Source of the DNA: Lojkania enalia
Lineage: Eukaryota > Ascomycota > Dothideomycetes > Pleosporales
Direction: 5' to 3'
Assembly (NCBI GenBank): GCA_010094045.1
Contig: ML986591.1
Coordinates: 203,965 to 267,964 of the forward strand
DNA length: 64,000 nt
Part shown: positions 44,534 through 55,418 of the stretch, piece by piece
Layout: each line of letters starts with the position of its first letter
Numbering within the stretch: position 1 is the first letter of the stretch
Position numbers and translations under genes: made by a program
The notes under the pieces: model-generated
The model's database searches: none
Told to the model about the DNA's origin: nothing
What the model saw: only the letters and a program-made list of their open reading frames with translations

Positions 44534-45620
44534 GCGGCCTGTGTTCTAGAACATCTCACGGGGCTCGTCGCTAAAAGGGAGGATGTTGAGAAATATGTGA
44601 CGGCTTGAGAAGAAGTCAATAGAGAATCGTCATCTGGCGGGCCCGACGGACGGTCGTTGAGGTCATACAATCACATAGGACTTACTTTTCGCCTGCTGGA
44701 CGGGTTTAATTTACCAAAGGTCCAGCGAAAAGCTAGGGAGCTACTTTTGTAATTTGATTTTGTTCTTTGCTTCAGAATCGGGGGTTTTTGAGATAACGGT
44801 CTCTATAAACTTTACATTTGGCTGTTTCTTATAATGGAAATAATATCCAAAAACCACGATACATTGCTGAAGATAGGTGACTCATGCTTGATCAACTGCC
44901 ATTTAATCTATTAAAACGGCTTTACATTCGAAACTTAAGTATATGATCTGTTATATATTCGCATAGTTGACATAATTCAACAACATACGATAAACTCTCA
45001 CGGAATACGACTGAGTTCACACAAAACTTCATGTGCATTTATGGACTACGGTCACAAGATGAGATGATAAGCATACAAACCTGTTTCACACTCGCCAGTA
45101 GTTGTCGCGTCGCGTTAGATGGCTTCGGGGATATCGAGGGACATCGTCGCTCGCGAGGGTCGAGGGAATTGGGAACGAGGTGTTACTACGGGGATCGCTC
45201 GTGTAAAGTACATGTAAAATCGCCAGACCGAATCGACCGACCGAACCGATAAAATATAATCTTCGTCGAATGGGAATAGATATGCCGAACTGTTCGCCAA
45301 TAGTGACCCGCATCGGTATCGGACTGTTAATCTAATCAATTGTGCAGAGCCTCCATTGAGTATCTTCGCCCGAAGACTGCGATGAAAGAAAAAAAAGTGA
45401 CCTTGACCATTGGGGACAACCTGAACCTTTCGTGCTTTTCTGAGTCCCATCCTTACAACCGCCTAATAGTAAAGCACTACCGACGATACAATCCAATTTA
45501 ACGACACATAAGCGAGCTGAGTAAAGACTGCCCGCGTGAAGCAAAACAGTCTCAAGCCTCTACTCTGCCGTGTCAAGGTCGTCGTGGGGGCCTGGCGGAG
45601 GCGATTCGACTGCCGACAAG
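44534..45620. other. Convergent 3' spacer, no gene recognised
   Basis: Spacer between the CYSTM gene and srp1. Overlapping short frames at 45031-45544 on both strands have no motifs. Confidence 0.55.
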
Positions 45621-46603
45621 TCAGACACCGATATCCATGTCGTCCATTGGGGGAGTGAGCTCACTCTTGCGTTCTTCACCGTTAGCCCCGTTTTCACGAT
45701 CACGTTCTCGCTCCCTGTCACGGTCGCGCTCTCGCTCACGGTCCCGGTCACGATCTTCGTCACGATCGCGGACATCCTTCATTTCACGGTCGCGATCACG
45801 GTCCTCAGGGCTTCGGGTGCGGTCACGGTCACGTCGGTCATAGTCTCGATCGCGACGGTCGTCCTTACGTGGGGAGTAGTCGCCGCGGGCACGGGGAGAG
45901 TAATCGCCTCGTCCACGGCGAGGGGAGATACTCCGGCGACGAGGGGAGCGGTCACGACGAGATCCGCGGTCGCGTCCAGCGCCAGAATCGAAACGCCACG
46001 ACGCCGAAGGAGGGGTACGCGCCCACTGTAGCAGGTTAAGCACTCATTGTCCGGTGCGGGATGATCATAAACATACCTCTATCTTCAGCAGATCATCGCG
46101 GCCGATGCGCTTGTTGTGCATCTCATGGTATGCATCATCCGCATCACGGCGACTCTCGTACTCAACAAAGGCAAAGCTGTTCGGTCAATTACCTGTTCCC
46201 TAGAGGGTGGCCTACTACTCACAGTCTGCTTGAAGCCGAGCGAGGTGCAGGGATGTCGCAACGGACGAGGCGTCCATACCTTAGGGAGGATGTTAGAGAT
46301 GGCTGTTACGAAGAACGGATGCGGAAAGGACGAGGAGGGGAGGCTCGAAGCCGGCGCGGAAGGGGAAACTGCGGGTGGAGGCAAAACATCGCGCGACGGT
46401 CGATCGCTGGGAAAACACGGCGGGGGACATTTGAGTGCAGGGCGCGGTGCAGGACGAGAAGCGACGACGAGGGCGACGAGGGCCGAGCTGGTGGTGGAGG
46501 CGAGGCGTTAGGAGACATACCGTTCGAACTCGTAGGCAAGGTCGCGGGCGCGGGTGCCGTGGCCGAAGCCAGTGACGTAGAGAGTTGTACCGCCGCGAGA
46601 CAT
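45621..46603 (-). CDS. srp1: SR-type splicing factor, single RRM (S. pombe Srp1-like)
   Basis: Four exons, 46603-46521, 46279-46223, 46176-46077 and 46025-45621, give 214 residues. The RRM (1-75) has RNP2 as TLYVTGF and RNP1-like LFAFVEYESRRDADDAY, followed by HNKRIGRDDLLKIEWARTPP, a signature of the fission-yeast Srp1 group. The C-terminal half is an Arg-Ser then Arg-Asp/Arg-Glu domain (RRDRSPRRRSISPRRG, later alternating RDRDRERERD). SR proteins select splice sites and couple splicing to export; phosphorylation of the RS part by SRPK kinases is known for the family. Intron phases all agree. The longer antisense frames through this gene come from its repetitive Arg codons. Head-to-head with NAB2. 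Confidence 0.92.
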
Positions 46604-47038
46604 TGTGTGCTGGAGAGGCTCTCGAAAGATGAGCTGATATCCGCGGAGTCGTGGTTGAGGAGGTGCTGGGTGGAGATACAAGGGAGGTGGAAGAGCAGCG
46701 ACGGAACGAGAAAAATGAAGTCAGCCGCGAGGTTTCTGTAACTGACTAAGCAAAAACAACGCTAATCCATTTTTGTACACCGCTTGGCGCCGCCTCTACG
46801 CAATTTCCAACCTGCCTTTACTCCCATACTGTTATTGCTGCCTCATTCACTGCACTCTCCACGCGACCGCCTTACCACAAGCCTCTGCCCCGTCTTTGTC
46901 GTCGTTCTTTCGTCAGCAAGGCAACAAAGGAACGCGACCGAAGGCGCCTCGTCGCCACTCCCTTTGTTTTTACTTCTTTCCATTCCGAGTCCGCGCGACC
47001 GCATCTCCATTACTTCACACAACTTCACACAATACACC
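46604..47038. promoter_or_regulatory. Shared head-to-head promoter region, srp1 / NAB2
   Basis: These 435 bases hold both leaders. The NAB2 side is pyrimidine-rich with CACACAACTTCACACAATAC just before the ATG. Confidence 0.55.
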
Positions 47039-48844
47039 ATGGCAGAAGCCGAATTTGCGATCGGGTCGCCCATGGCGTCCGCGCTTCACAGCGTTGTACA
47101 ACCGAAACTTGCTGAGTACGGATGGACGACCGACGCCGAAGACTCCACCTTGTTTGAATACATCCTTGCTATGCTGGTCAACGAAAAAAACGAGGCAACG
47201 ATCGCTACCGAGCTATCAAATGACCTCCTCGACTTGGGTCCAGACAACCTAGAGACCCAGCAGTTTGCGCACTGGTTGTTCGAGCAGATTGCTCTGCTGC
47301 GTGCACAATTCGGTGGCGTAAGCGCGAACGACGCAGGAGCTTCACATTCCGCCGACACCCAGATGGAAACGACCTCCCACGATATCTCATCAATCGGCCA
47401 AGACACCGAGATGGAGGGTGCAGCCGAATCTGGTCAAAGCAACATGTATGAATCGCCTTTTCCTATTCCTTCAACAAGCACGGCAAAGAATACGCTATTA
47501 CTAGGCAATTACTTGTTCCCAACAACGCCAATTTCTGCCGAAGAAGCTGCGGGAAAGACACACCGTGCTCATATAAAATCCTTCGTCGCTTGTAACCTTC
47601 AGTCAGAGCTAACTATGAAGTCTAGACCAACGGGGCCGAAAGCTATGCGCAACGGCAGCAGTGGCAGCGGCTCCGGCGCGAGGACGCCGCGCGGCGGTCG
47701 CATGCTCAATCAACTCAATAGACAGATGAACCGCTCGGATGACTCGGCTCTCCATCGTGTTAGAGGTACATCGGGTACTGGCCGTATCAACTCGCATTCG
47801 CGAGAGCCTCCCAAGGGACCCCGGGCATCTCAAGTCGGCCGCGGACTTGCCGCAATGACAAACGGCATGAATGCCGGTATGCCAATGGGCCATGGCGGCA
47901 TGAACGGTATGAGTGGGATGGGTATGAACAATATGAACGGAATGCCAGGCATGCCAATGCCCCCAATGGGCGGCCAGAATGCGATGCCGGGGGGCATGCT
48001 AAATGCACAACAGCAGATGGCTCTCATGCAAATGTACGAACAGCAGGCTCAGTTGATGCAGCAAATCTTCTCTGGCCAGACTCCAACCCCGTTTGTCAAC
48101 CCAAATTTCCAACAAGGGAACCGACGCAACAAGTCTATGATGGATCGTATGGATAAATCCGGCCAACATGGAAACAAGCAAAATCTACCACCGTCAAGCA
48201 AGTTTTCAAAGAAAGGCAGCCAAGATGAGAACATGACGGACGGTGCTCCTACCGCAGAGAATGGCGATACATCTGCGATGGATGTCGATCCCTCCCGTCC
48301 AGACCCATCTCGCACAATGTGCAAGTTCAATATTAGGTGTAGCAAGCCAGACTGTCCTTTCGTTCATCAATCGCCAGCCGCCCCCGAGGGAACGCCGGTT
48401 GATATGGACAACACTTGCTCATTTGGTGCGGCATGCACAAACAAGAAGTGCGTTGGGAAGCATCCATCGCCTGCTCAACGACAGCAGTTCAAGGCCGACC
48501 AGGAGTGCATGTTCTTCCCCAACTGCCGCGACATGGCCAATTGCCCATACAAACATCCGAGCATGCCCCCATGCCGAAATGGAGCCGACTGTCAGACTTC
48601 CGGATGCAAGTTCTGGCACAGCCCGACCGTGTGCAAGTTCAATCCGTGCACAAACCGATTCTGCCCTTTTAAACATGCCGAGGGTCAAAAGCGGGTGTTT
48701 AAGAATAAGGAATGGGTAGCGAATAAGGAAAGTGGGGAGGACAAGAAGGAGCATGTTAGCGAGAGGAAGTTTGTAGAAAATGAGGGCGAGGAGGAGCTCA
48801 TCATTCCCGGAAAGACGGAGGGGAACACTGAGATTGCAACTTGA
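47039..48844 (+). CDS. NAB2: Nuclear poly(A)-RNA-binding protein Nab2 (CCCH zinc fingers)
   Basis: Nab2 binds poly(A) tails, limits their length and helps export mRNA through the nuclear pore. A single exon of 601 residues from the ATG at 47039 (CACCATGG); the open frame extends 85 codons further upstream but is leader sequence, because the family begins with a PWI-like helical fold (residues 5-95 here: SALHSVVQPKLAEYGW, LFEYILAMLVNE). A low-complexity Gly/Met/Asn region (about 280-340, NGMSGMGMNNMNGMPGM) and Gln run follow. Five CCCH fingers are visible near residues 427-550: CKFNIRCSKPDCPFVH, CSFGAACTNKKCVGKH, CMFFPNCRDMANCPYKH, CRNGADCQTSGCKFWH and CKFNPCTNRFCPFKH. Finger spacings vary as in yeast Nab2. 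Confidence 0.94.
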   Translation: MAEAEFAIGSPMASALHSVVQPKLAEYGWTTDAEDSTLFEYILAMLVNEKNEATIATELSNDLLDLGPDNLETQQFAHWLFEQIALLRAQFGGVSANDAGASHSADTQMETTSHDISSIGQDTEMEGAAESGQSNMYESPFPIPSTSTAKNTLLLGNYLFPTTPISAEEAAGKTHRAHIKSFVACNLQSELTMKSRPTGPKAMRNGSSGSGSGARTPRGGRMLNQLNRQMNRSDDSALHRVRGTSGTGRINSHSREPPKGPRASQVGRGLAAMTNGMNAGMPMGHGGMNGMSGMGMNNMNGMPGMPMPPMGGQNAMPGGMLNAQQQMALMQMYEQQAQLMQQIFSGQTPTPFVNPNFQQGNRRNKSMMDRMDKSGQHGNKQNLPPSSKFSKKGSQDENMTDGAPTAENGDTSAMDVDPSRPDPSRTMCKFNIRCSKPDCPFVHQSPAAPEGTPVDMDNTCSFGAACTNKKCVGKHPSPAQRQQFKADQECMFFPNCRDMANCPYKHPSMPPCRNGADCQTSGCKFWHSPTVCKFNPCTNRFCPFKHAEGQKRVFKNKEWVANKESGEDKKEHVSERKFVENEGEEELIIPGKTEGNTEIAT

Positions 48845-49297
48845 GTCGGCAGGTATGGTGAAGGCGGGCCCTTGGAACGTTACAGCCGGGGCAGGACTTG
48901 GGCTGTCGTACAGCATTTGTATTATAGTTGGACTATCTGGGGGGGATGGCGTTGTGGGTACGGAGGCATGGCCTTGGTCTGGCATCACAATGGTTTGTCA
49001 ATCTGGATGGCATGTTTACGATCTGGTAGCTTTCAGCCCTGCAAACGATGACTTGTTTTCTCGGCGGCCTGCGAGCTGCCACATTTCCTTACTCGACGAT
49101 CTTTGGATTGGACTCTGAATGAATGCGCAGCTTCTGGCGTGACTAGTGTTGTGTGAACATGCAGGAGCTCAGGGCACCGGCAAGCCGAGCTCGGGACTTT
49201 TGCTTAGACGTCAGCCCAGTTAGTGCGACAACCAAATTCAAATGCTTCGAATGACCAGAGCCTCTAAGCTACCCCTTAAAGGCCTCTGTACACGGCA
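48845..49297. other. Spacer NAB2 / HEM14, probable HEM14 promoter
   Basis: Both neighbours point the same way. No gene recognised; a frame at 48780-49118 overlaps the end of NAB2 out of phase and has no motif. Confidence 0.55.
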
Positions 49298-51114
49298 ATG
49301 AGGCTCAGGAGCCATGTCCCGCTTCTCGAGTCATCGCTTAAATATATCTCTCCCCGCCCGCTCCTCTGGTCGCAATGCAATCACCGGCGTTACGCATCAT
49401 CAACAGCTTACCCTGAGCAGATCGCGATTCTCGGCGGGGGCATTTCTGGGCTGGCCAGCGCATACTTTGTCAACAAGGAGTTTCCCAATAGCAAGATCAC
49501 GATATACGAGTCACAAGGCGAGCTTGGAGGCTGGATACGGTCAAGGCGGGTTGAGGTTCCTGGAGGGGATGTGCTATTCGAGTACGGGCCGCGGACGCTG
49601 CGGCCGGCGGTTTCTGCTAAACCCACGGCCGGACTGGTAAGGAGTATCTGTTCGTTGATGCTGAGATGGCCTAACTGGCGCAGATTCAAGATCTCGGTCT
49701 CATCCCGGAGGCTATTTACACACCGAAAGATGCCCCCGCCGCCCGAAACCGCTACATCTACTATCCCGATCGCATGAACCGCCTCCCTACCTCTGGTTCT
49801 CCTTCGCTTTTTACGGACACTATTCAAGGTCTAATGAGCGGCTTGCTCAGTGGGGTCTGGGGCGTGTTTAGGGAACCATTCACGCCAAAGAGAGAATCGA
49901 GTCTTGATGACTGTGACGTTGGTTACTTCATCACTCGCCATGTCGATGTTCGCATAGCGAGGAACGTCGTATCGGCCGTTGCGCACGGCATATATGCTGG
50001 AAATATATGGCAATTGAGTGCAAAGACACTGTTCCCGGTTCTGTGGGAGCTGGAGAGTCGTTACGGGAGTGTCATTGGAGGTCTATTCCAGCTAAACAAC
50101 CAAGGCCAAGGGGACAAATTTGTCGTGCCTATACGTCCGAGCGACTGGGATGCATTGAACTTGATGAGGCACGAGATTCATATAGATGAGAGCTTCTACA
50201 GGAGCCTAAAGAAAGCAAGCACATTCAGTTTCCGAAACGGACTGCAGACTCTACCGAAGAGACTTGCCGAGACTTTACGAGACAATGAACAGGTGGAAAT
50301 CAAGACAGCCACCTCGGTAATAGACCTAAGGCCCTTGAATCGAGACGGCTCGAACCAGATCACCGTATTCACTAAACGGTCTACCAACCAACCACCGCGC
50401 CCATCTACAGATTACATTTACTCGTATCCCGATCAATTCCCTAATCGCAATCAGGACTACCCGACTGCGACAAAGAAAAGTTTCGATCTGGTCATTTCCA
50501 CCCTCCCCTGTAAGGGTCTGACCGAGTACGTCACAGTCCAAGTTGTAAACCTTTGGTACTCGACACCTAACCTCCAACGCTACAACGGCTTCGGATACCT
50601 AATCCCGGAATCGGTCCCCTTTGAGCAAAATCCCGAGCGTGCCCTCGGTGTCATCTTCGACTCAGACGCCATCCAAGGCCAGGACTCTGTTTCTGGCACC
50701 AAACTCACGGTCATGCTAGGTGGCCACTGGTGGAACGGCTGGGAAGGTTACCCCGACGAGAATGAGGGCACCGCCATGGCCAAATCGGTCCTAAGGAGAC
50801 ATTTAGGAATTACCGAAGAACCGAAAGCCTGCCATGTCACAACAAACTACAACTGCATCCCGCAATATAGGGTCGGATACAATGATCGGGTCTCTCACTG
50901 GGCGCCCAGGTTGACTGACGAGTTCAACGGACGGGTTAAGGTGGTGGGCACGCAATTCGATGGCGTCGGCGTCAATGACTGTATTCTAGGCGCTTGGCGC
51001 CTTGCCAAAGGGTTGGGGGGCAATGGGTGGAAGAAAGAGAGCTGCGGACTGGATAGGTTTGCGGACGATAGGCCTTGGCGAACAGAGCCTGTTCGGGGCC
51101 TGAATGCCTGGTAG
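49298..51114 (+). CDS. HEM14: Protoporphyrinogen oxidase, mitochondrial (heme pathway)
   Basis: The enzyme oxidises protoporphyrinogen IX to protoporphyrin IX with FAD on the mitochondrial inner membrane, the penultimate heme step. Two exons, 49298-49636 and 49684-51114 (47-bp intron), give 589 residues. An Arg-rich leader (RLRSHVPLLESSLKY...RRYASS, about 1-37) suits mitochondrial import. The dinucleotide fold is IAILGGGISGLASAYFV with the second part YESQGELGGWIRS, then FEYGPRTLRP. Later family segments are ALGVIFDSDA, TKLTVMLGGHWW and VVGTQFDGVGVNDC near the C-terminus. Between STLPCKGLTE and VTVQVVNLW the protein seems about 20 residues shorter than what I remember of relatives, with no intron site explaining it; this could be a natural deletion. 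Confidence 0.92.
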
Positions 51115-51845
51115 AAAGAAGCTTGTAACACAGATGTATGTATAGAAAAAAAAAAAAAATAAGGAAAACAGGTGCGGGTAGACTGGACCTTGTATATATA
51201 CTAATTGACTGACAACAGCGTATGCATCTTTCCGTTTGTAATGCGATGTTACGGATCCTGGTGGATTGGGGGATGGCGGTTTGGGGTGATGTTAGCATTG
51301 CACGTGATGTGCTTCATTCCATCCGGGAACGATGGAACGGATCCCGAATCCTAGCCACCAATGATCATTCAGTATGGGCCGAAATCAGTCAAAAGGGTAC
51401 CCAATCGCATCCTCAGCGTTTCGAATCGCCTCTCCTACATTCTTCCATTCTGTGGGGCAGTTGCTTACATATTAGCCCTACTTTCATCGTCAATCTCCGC
51501 ACCAGGATCTGGAACGCTCCACTGGATTCATGCGCCGAGCAGAGCGGGCTCTGATGGCGAGAGCGGAGTAGCGAGGATTTTGGTGAAGTATATAATAGGG
51601 TGTTCTCTTTGTGAGAGGGATTTCTGATGTTTGCGGCGTTGGGATCGCAAACGGAGATTATCTTCAACGTGTATTACTGCCCACAATTCACAAAGTCTTG
51701 TATAAAAGCGCTAGGGATTCCCACTATTCGTCCACCTTGGGCCCCGGTCTTCGAGTTCGAGCGATATTTGCGGTATTTCCAGACAAAAATCTCGCCGTTT
51801 GGTACGACGCCTAGCTATTCACATTCAGTTGCTGCTCCTTTCACA
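51115..51845. other. Spacer with A14 tract; probable promoter of the CFEM gene
   Basis: An A run lies at 51146-51159. The open frame upstream of the CFEM ATG (51627-51845) is leader, because the hydrophobic signal begins at 51846. Confidence 0.5.
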
Positions 51846-52273
51846 ATGTATCTTTTCACAGCATTCCTTGCGTCTATCCTCCTGTTCGTGGCCCGAGGCT
51901 CAGCGTATAGGCTACCAACCTGCGGCGCCGTAAGTCCCTACTCCATCCCCTCCCGATTAATCCACTAATCAATGTTCATAGGAATCCTGCCTCCCGATCT
52001 CTGGCAACGGCACATACCATGACTGCCCCCTCTGGCATCTAGGCTGCCTCTGCAAACTCGAGCAGAGTCAAATCAACGAGTATGTCGAGCTTGTGGCGCC
52101 GTGTATGGCGGACAGAAAGGGGTGTACGGATGGAGCATATGCTGGTGAGTTTATATTTTACCTTTCGAGAAAGGAAGGGATTCGAAATGCTAATGGGAGC
52201 AGAATATAAGGATTTGTTTTCAAGGGTTTGTGGAGAGCTGGGGAGGAGTGTTGATTTAGGGGCTTGGCCGTGA
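51846..52273 (+). CDS. Small secreted CFEM-like eight-cysteine protein
   Basis: Three short exons, 51846-51929, 51982-52144 and 52203-52273, give 105 residues. Introns are 52 and 58 bp with GTAAGT/GTGAGT donors. A signal peptide (about 1-20, MYLFTAFLASILLFVARGSA) is followed by a mature chain with eight cysteines: LPTCGAESCLPI, HDCPLWHLGCLCK, VAPCM, DRKGCTDGAYA and FSRVCGEL. The pattern, including the CxC of GCLC, fits CFEM, an ascomycete module found in heme-binding, adhesion and secreted host-associated proteins. There is no GPI signal: the chain ends DLGAWP. The Asp that ligates iron in heme-binding members is not obvious (the position before GCLC is Leu), so heme binding is doubtful. Confidence 0.78.
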
Positions 52274-52879
52274 TGGTCTTTAGGGAACTTCGGATTGGAT
52301 AATGAGATGATCTTTGTTGATATTGAAGTCGTGAAATTATTTCTTTCTGGTGTTGCTAAACTTGGAGATTTCACTCTCACGTCAACTTTCTCTACAGGTA
52401 GAATATTGGAGTTGCAGTGCTTAGTAAACAGACATAAGGAATCTACCATTTTTCTGTTTGCTAGTGGAGTGAGCTGAAGAATGCGGTGCTGAGTGGCAAC
52501 ATTAACCGGCTAACAGCGGGACCACGAACAGGCGTTCTGTAGATCAATAATATCAATAGTCTATTAACGAGCGTAGGGTATATCGCTAAAACGTTCCACT
52601 ACTACGCAACACCTATTTACAGTACACAAATCCACAAATATCCACCAAAATCCAATTCAACTCAATAAGGTGAGTATCGTTACAAATTCGCCACTTTCCG
52701 CCCCAAATCCCCATCTAGATTAAACATTATCGATGAGTTTTTAATTATTCAACCATCCCCGATATATTACCAGCGGGAGGCTCAGCGTGCAGCCGTCTGG
52801 ACAAGTCAATTGCCAATCTTTTCCTGAGTGGAGCTCAAGGGGCTAGGCCCGAGCTATTGCCCGCGTGAGGCGCGCGCAT
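52274..52879. other. Convergent 3' spacer, no gene recognised
   Basis: Spacer between the CFEM gene and the MARVEL gene. AT-rich, no motif. Confidence 0.55.
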
Positions 52880-53444
52880 TTAAGCGGTCTCAGCAGAAGG
52901 ACGGACCTCCTTCTCGGGATGGACAGGGCCGGTGGTGGCGGCAGATCTCCAGGCAACCACATCGACAATCAAGGCAACGAAGGTGAAGAAGAAGCCGAGG
53001 AAGAGGAAGGCCTCGTTGGTCAGTTTAAGACTGCAGTGGCCGTAGAATGGGGCGTTGAAGTCACAGTCAGACTCGTTGTAGTCTTGGGCTGAGAAAATGA
53101 AGCCGGTGAGCCATCTATGGTTATGTTAGCATTCTATTTCTACCATAGACTGTACAAATTGTTGGGATGAGGGAGGGGGATGCCTACAAGTAGGAGAAGA
53201 TGAAGTTCAATGGGAGGTACCATTGTTTGTACGACGTCATGAACGGAACAATGAACGACGGGAGCCAGAAACCAAGGACGAGGGCCGAGATGACCATCTC
53301 GAATATTAGATGCTGGTCATGGTCATAGTTGTTAAGGAAGTAGCCAGTGATACCGACGACGATGGCCGAGCTAATCCAGGTCAAGCAGTGGGCAAAGCTT
53401 AGGATGAACTTAGAGGCACCAGATGGCATAGTTACGGACACCAT
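52880..53444 (-). CDS. MARVEL-domain four-span membrane protein
   Basis: Two exons, 53444-53188 and 53114-52880 (73-bp intron), give 163 residues. Four hydrophobic spans are present: FAHCLTWISSAIVVGITGYF, MVISALVLGFWLPSFIV, LNFIFSYLWLTGFIFSA and FLFLGFFFTFVALIVDVVAW. A small loop between spans 3 and 4 has two cysteines (SDCDFNAPFYGHCS), as in many fungal MARVEL proteins. The tail is short and charged (HPEKEVRPSAETA). MARVEL proteins sit in the plasma membrane or membrane-trafficking compartments; yeast Nce102 and Fhn1 organise eisosome domains, but I cannot assign this one to that subgroup. Confidence 0.82.
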
Positions 53445-55418
53445 TTTGACCGACTGTTGTTGTTTTCAGGGAAGCTTGAGTATCAGGTAGATTGTTGGAG
53501 TAAGGAGAAGGGAGGCTCGAAGTCTTGCTGAGCTGAGGAAATTTGCTGCTGCTGTGATGCCTTATGTGTGCTCCAATCTCCTGTCCTTTATATCTCGACC
53601 CATGACCACCATATGTTTCCCCCGTACGGGAAACTATGACGCTGCTGGCCCAACACCCGACAACTTTTTACTGATGCTTATCGTGCCACATGTCACAACA
53701 CCTCGCTTTGCCAGTGGCTACCAGCATTCCCATCCGGGCCCCTCCGCTTCATTGTCCTGTCGGGGAATTATTTCACAATGTGTCAGAGCAATCGCAGGGC
53801 TATCCTGTGGCTCGTAATTTGACTAAACGATCCGGTCACAACATGATGTCTGGGGGTCACAACGTTTAACCAACAAATCAAGATTGCAGGAAATTGCGGT
53901 GGCCAATGGATATTTGCAGAACTGGAGGAGAGGCGTTAAGACACCCATTTCGTCAATGTCAACAGAAGCAGCGGCATCCCGGATACGATCGGATGCGTTG
54001 TTAATGCTCTCAAGGCCCAACGACCATCGCGATTCTGTGCATGACTCTTGTCCCCAACCCACTATTCGTTGTTCGCAGCCTGCCCGGGCATTCCTCGGTT
54101 CACAAAATTGCAGTAAAATATCAGGTCCTACTCGCAAAGGTTCAGACTGGCGTGCTGTGATGTTGCGCGATGAATCACATGGGGTGGTCGGGGATGTGGC
54201 GAATCACGTTGTCGGATGGGCGCGGAAGTCTTCGGCATACGGTCTCATGATTTATGTATGTATAAGCAGCCCGAATGAATGGTCAATCGGTATGCCGGTG
54301 CCGTCTGAAAGAACTCTGCACAGGATTATGTCATGGGCTGCATAGATGTTTTGGTTGGATGGCCTGATAGAGTGTCGTGAGGAACAACGTCATGGTGTTG
54401 AGGTTAGAGTCTGGCCCCGCCTGTGGCTGAATATTATTGGAGGACGTAAGCAACGTTCGCATCTTTATTCCGCGGAGCTGAGGCAGGAGCTAGTAGAAGA
54501 TCGTAGAAGATAGAGCCTAATTATCTAGTGGTCTAGGTCCAAGGGAGGAGGCCTCGTGAACGAAAAGAATGCCTTGTGCGGAGCTGCAGATACGCAGACC
54601 ACAGCATCTACGTGCAATCCAAACCAATTCCTCTGGAATTTCTAATGGCTTACCGTATCGTCGTTTGTAGGAAGTTTTGGTGCTCTACAAGTTGAATGTC
54701 TTGGCGTCCTTCCGTTTTCGAACATGTACGCTCATCTTAGCATTAGAAAGCTGCAAGTTTCTGGACATGGGAGGACAGCTTAACTCTTGGAAGGGTTGGC
54801 TATTCTCAACTGGTCAGACCCCTCCTCTCTCAGCAGGGATCGTCTATTATCTCGCGAACATGCATTTCAACTGTCCCGCTGACCACCAGCCCTCGATCGT
54901 GGAAACGTGCAGCATCGAAAGGTGAAGAAGTATTGGCTCAGGCCACCATCCAAGATGGCTCTAGTCTCTTGGGATACTTGAAGTCATCGGGATCTGGCCT
55001 TCTCCCCACTTCTGATTGTTAATGTGGCGCGAGAGTTATTCATGTGCATGGCCATGAAATGAGTATTTCGAGATATCCACCTCTGTGGCCTACCCGGCTT
55101 ACTGAAATCAAATCAAAGATTGCGGGGTAGGAGGACACAATTCGCCGAACCTCGACCGGCTTTCCGATCCTTGGTTCCTACGGGAGGAACGTTCGGAATC
55201 TGAGGCAATTGATTTTTTTTTTTTTTTTTTCCACGGCCCTTGCTCGGTGACATCTCGCTTTCCACCTCTCAAGCGTGCTCATCGGGTGTCGGTCAGGTTG
55301 TGCTCCAGCTATCAAACTTGGTAAAATGTATCCCAAGCGGGTGAGTAGGCTGGATATACAATGGAACAAAATTTGAAAGAAAATGAAGACCTTAACTAGA
55401 ACAATTTGCATCTCACTG
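53445..55418. other. Intergenic with T18 tract; no gene recognised
   Basis: Contains the MARVEL promoter at its left side. Frames at 53554-53817, 53823-54137 and 53884-54345 overlap on both strands without motifs. T18 at 55213-55230 is probably near the 3' end of the following minus-strand gene. Confidence 0.5.

Noticed and set aside
45570..46741. Plus-strand frames opposite srp1 (153, 131 and 226 codons)
   Set aside because: They are antisense to RRM exons, introns and the Arg-rich repeat of srp1.
46784..47038. 85-codon N-terminal extension of NAB2
   Set aside because: Low-complexity leader sequence; the family's helical domain begins at the ATG at 47039 in good context.
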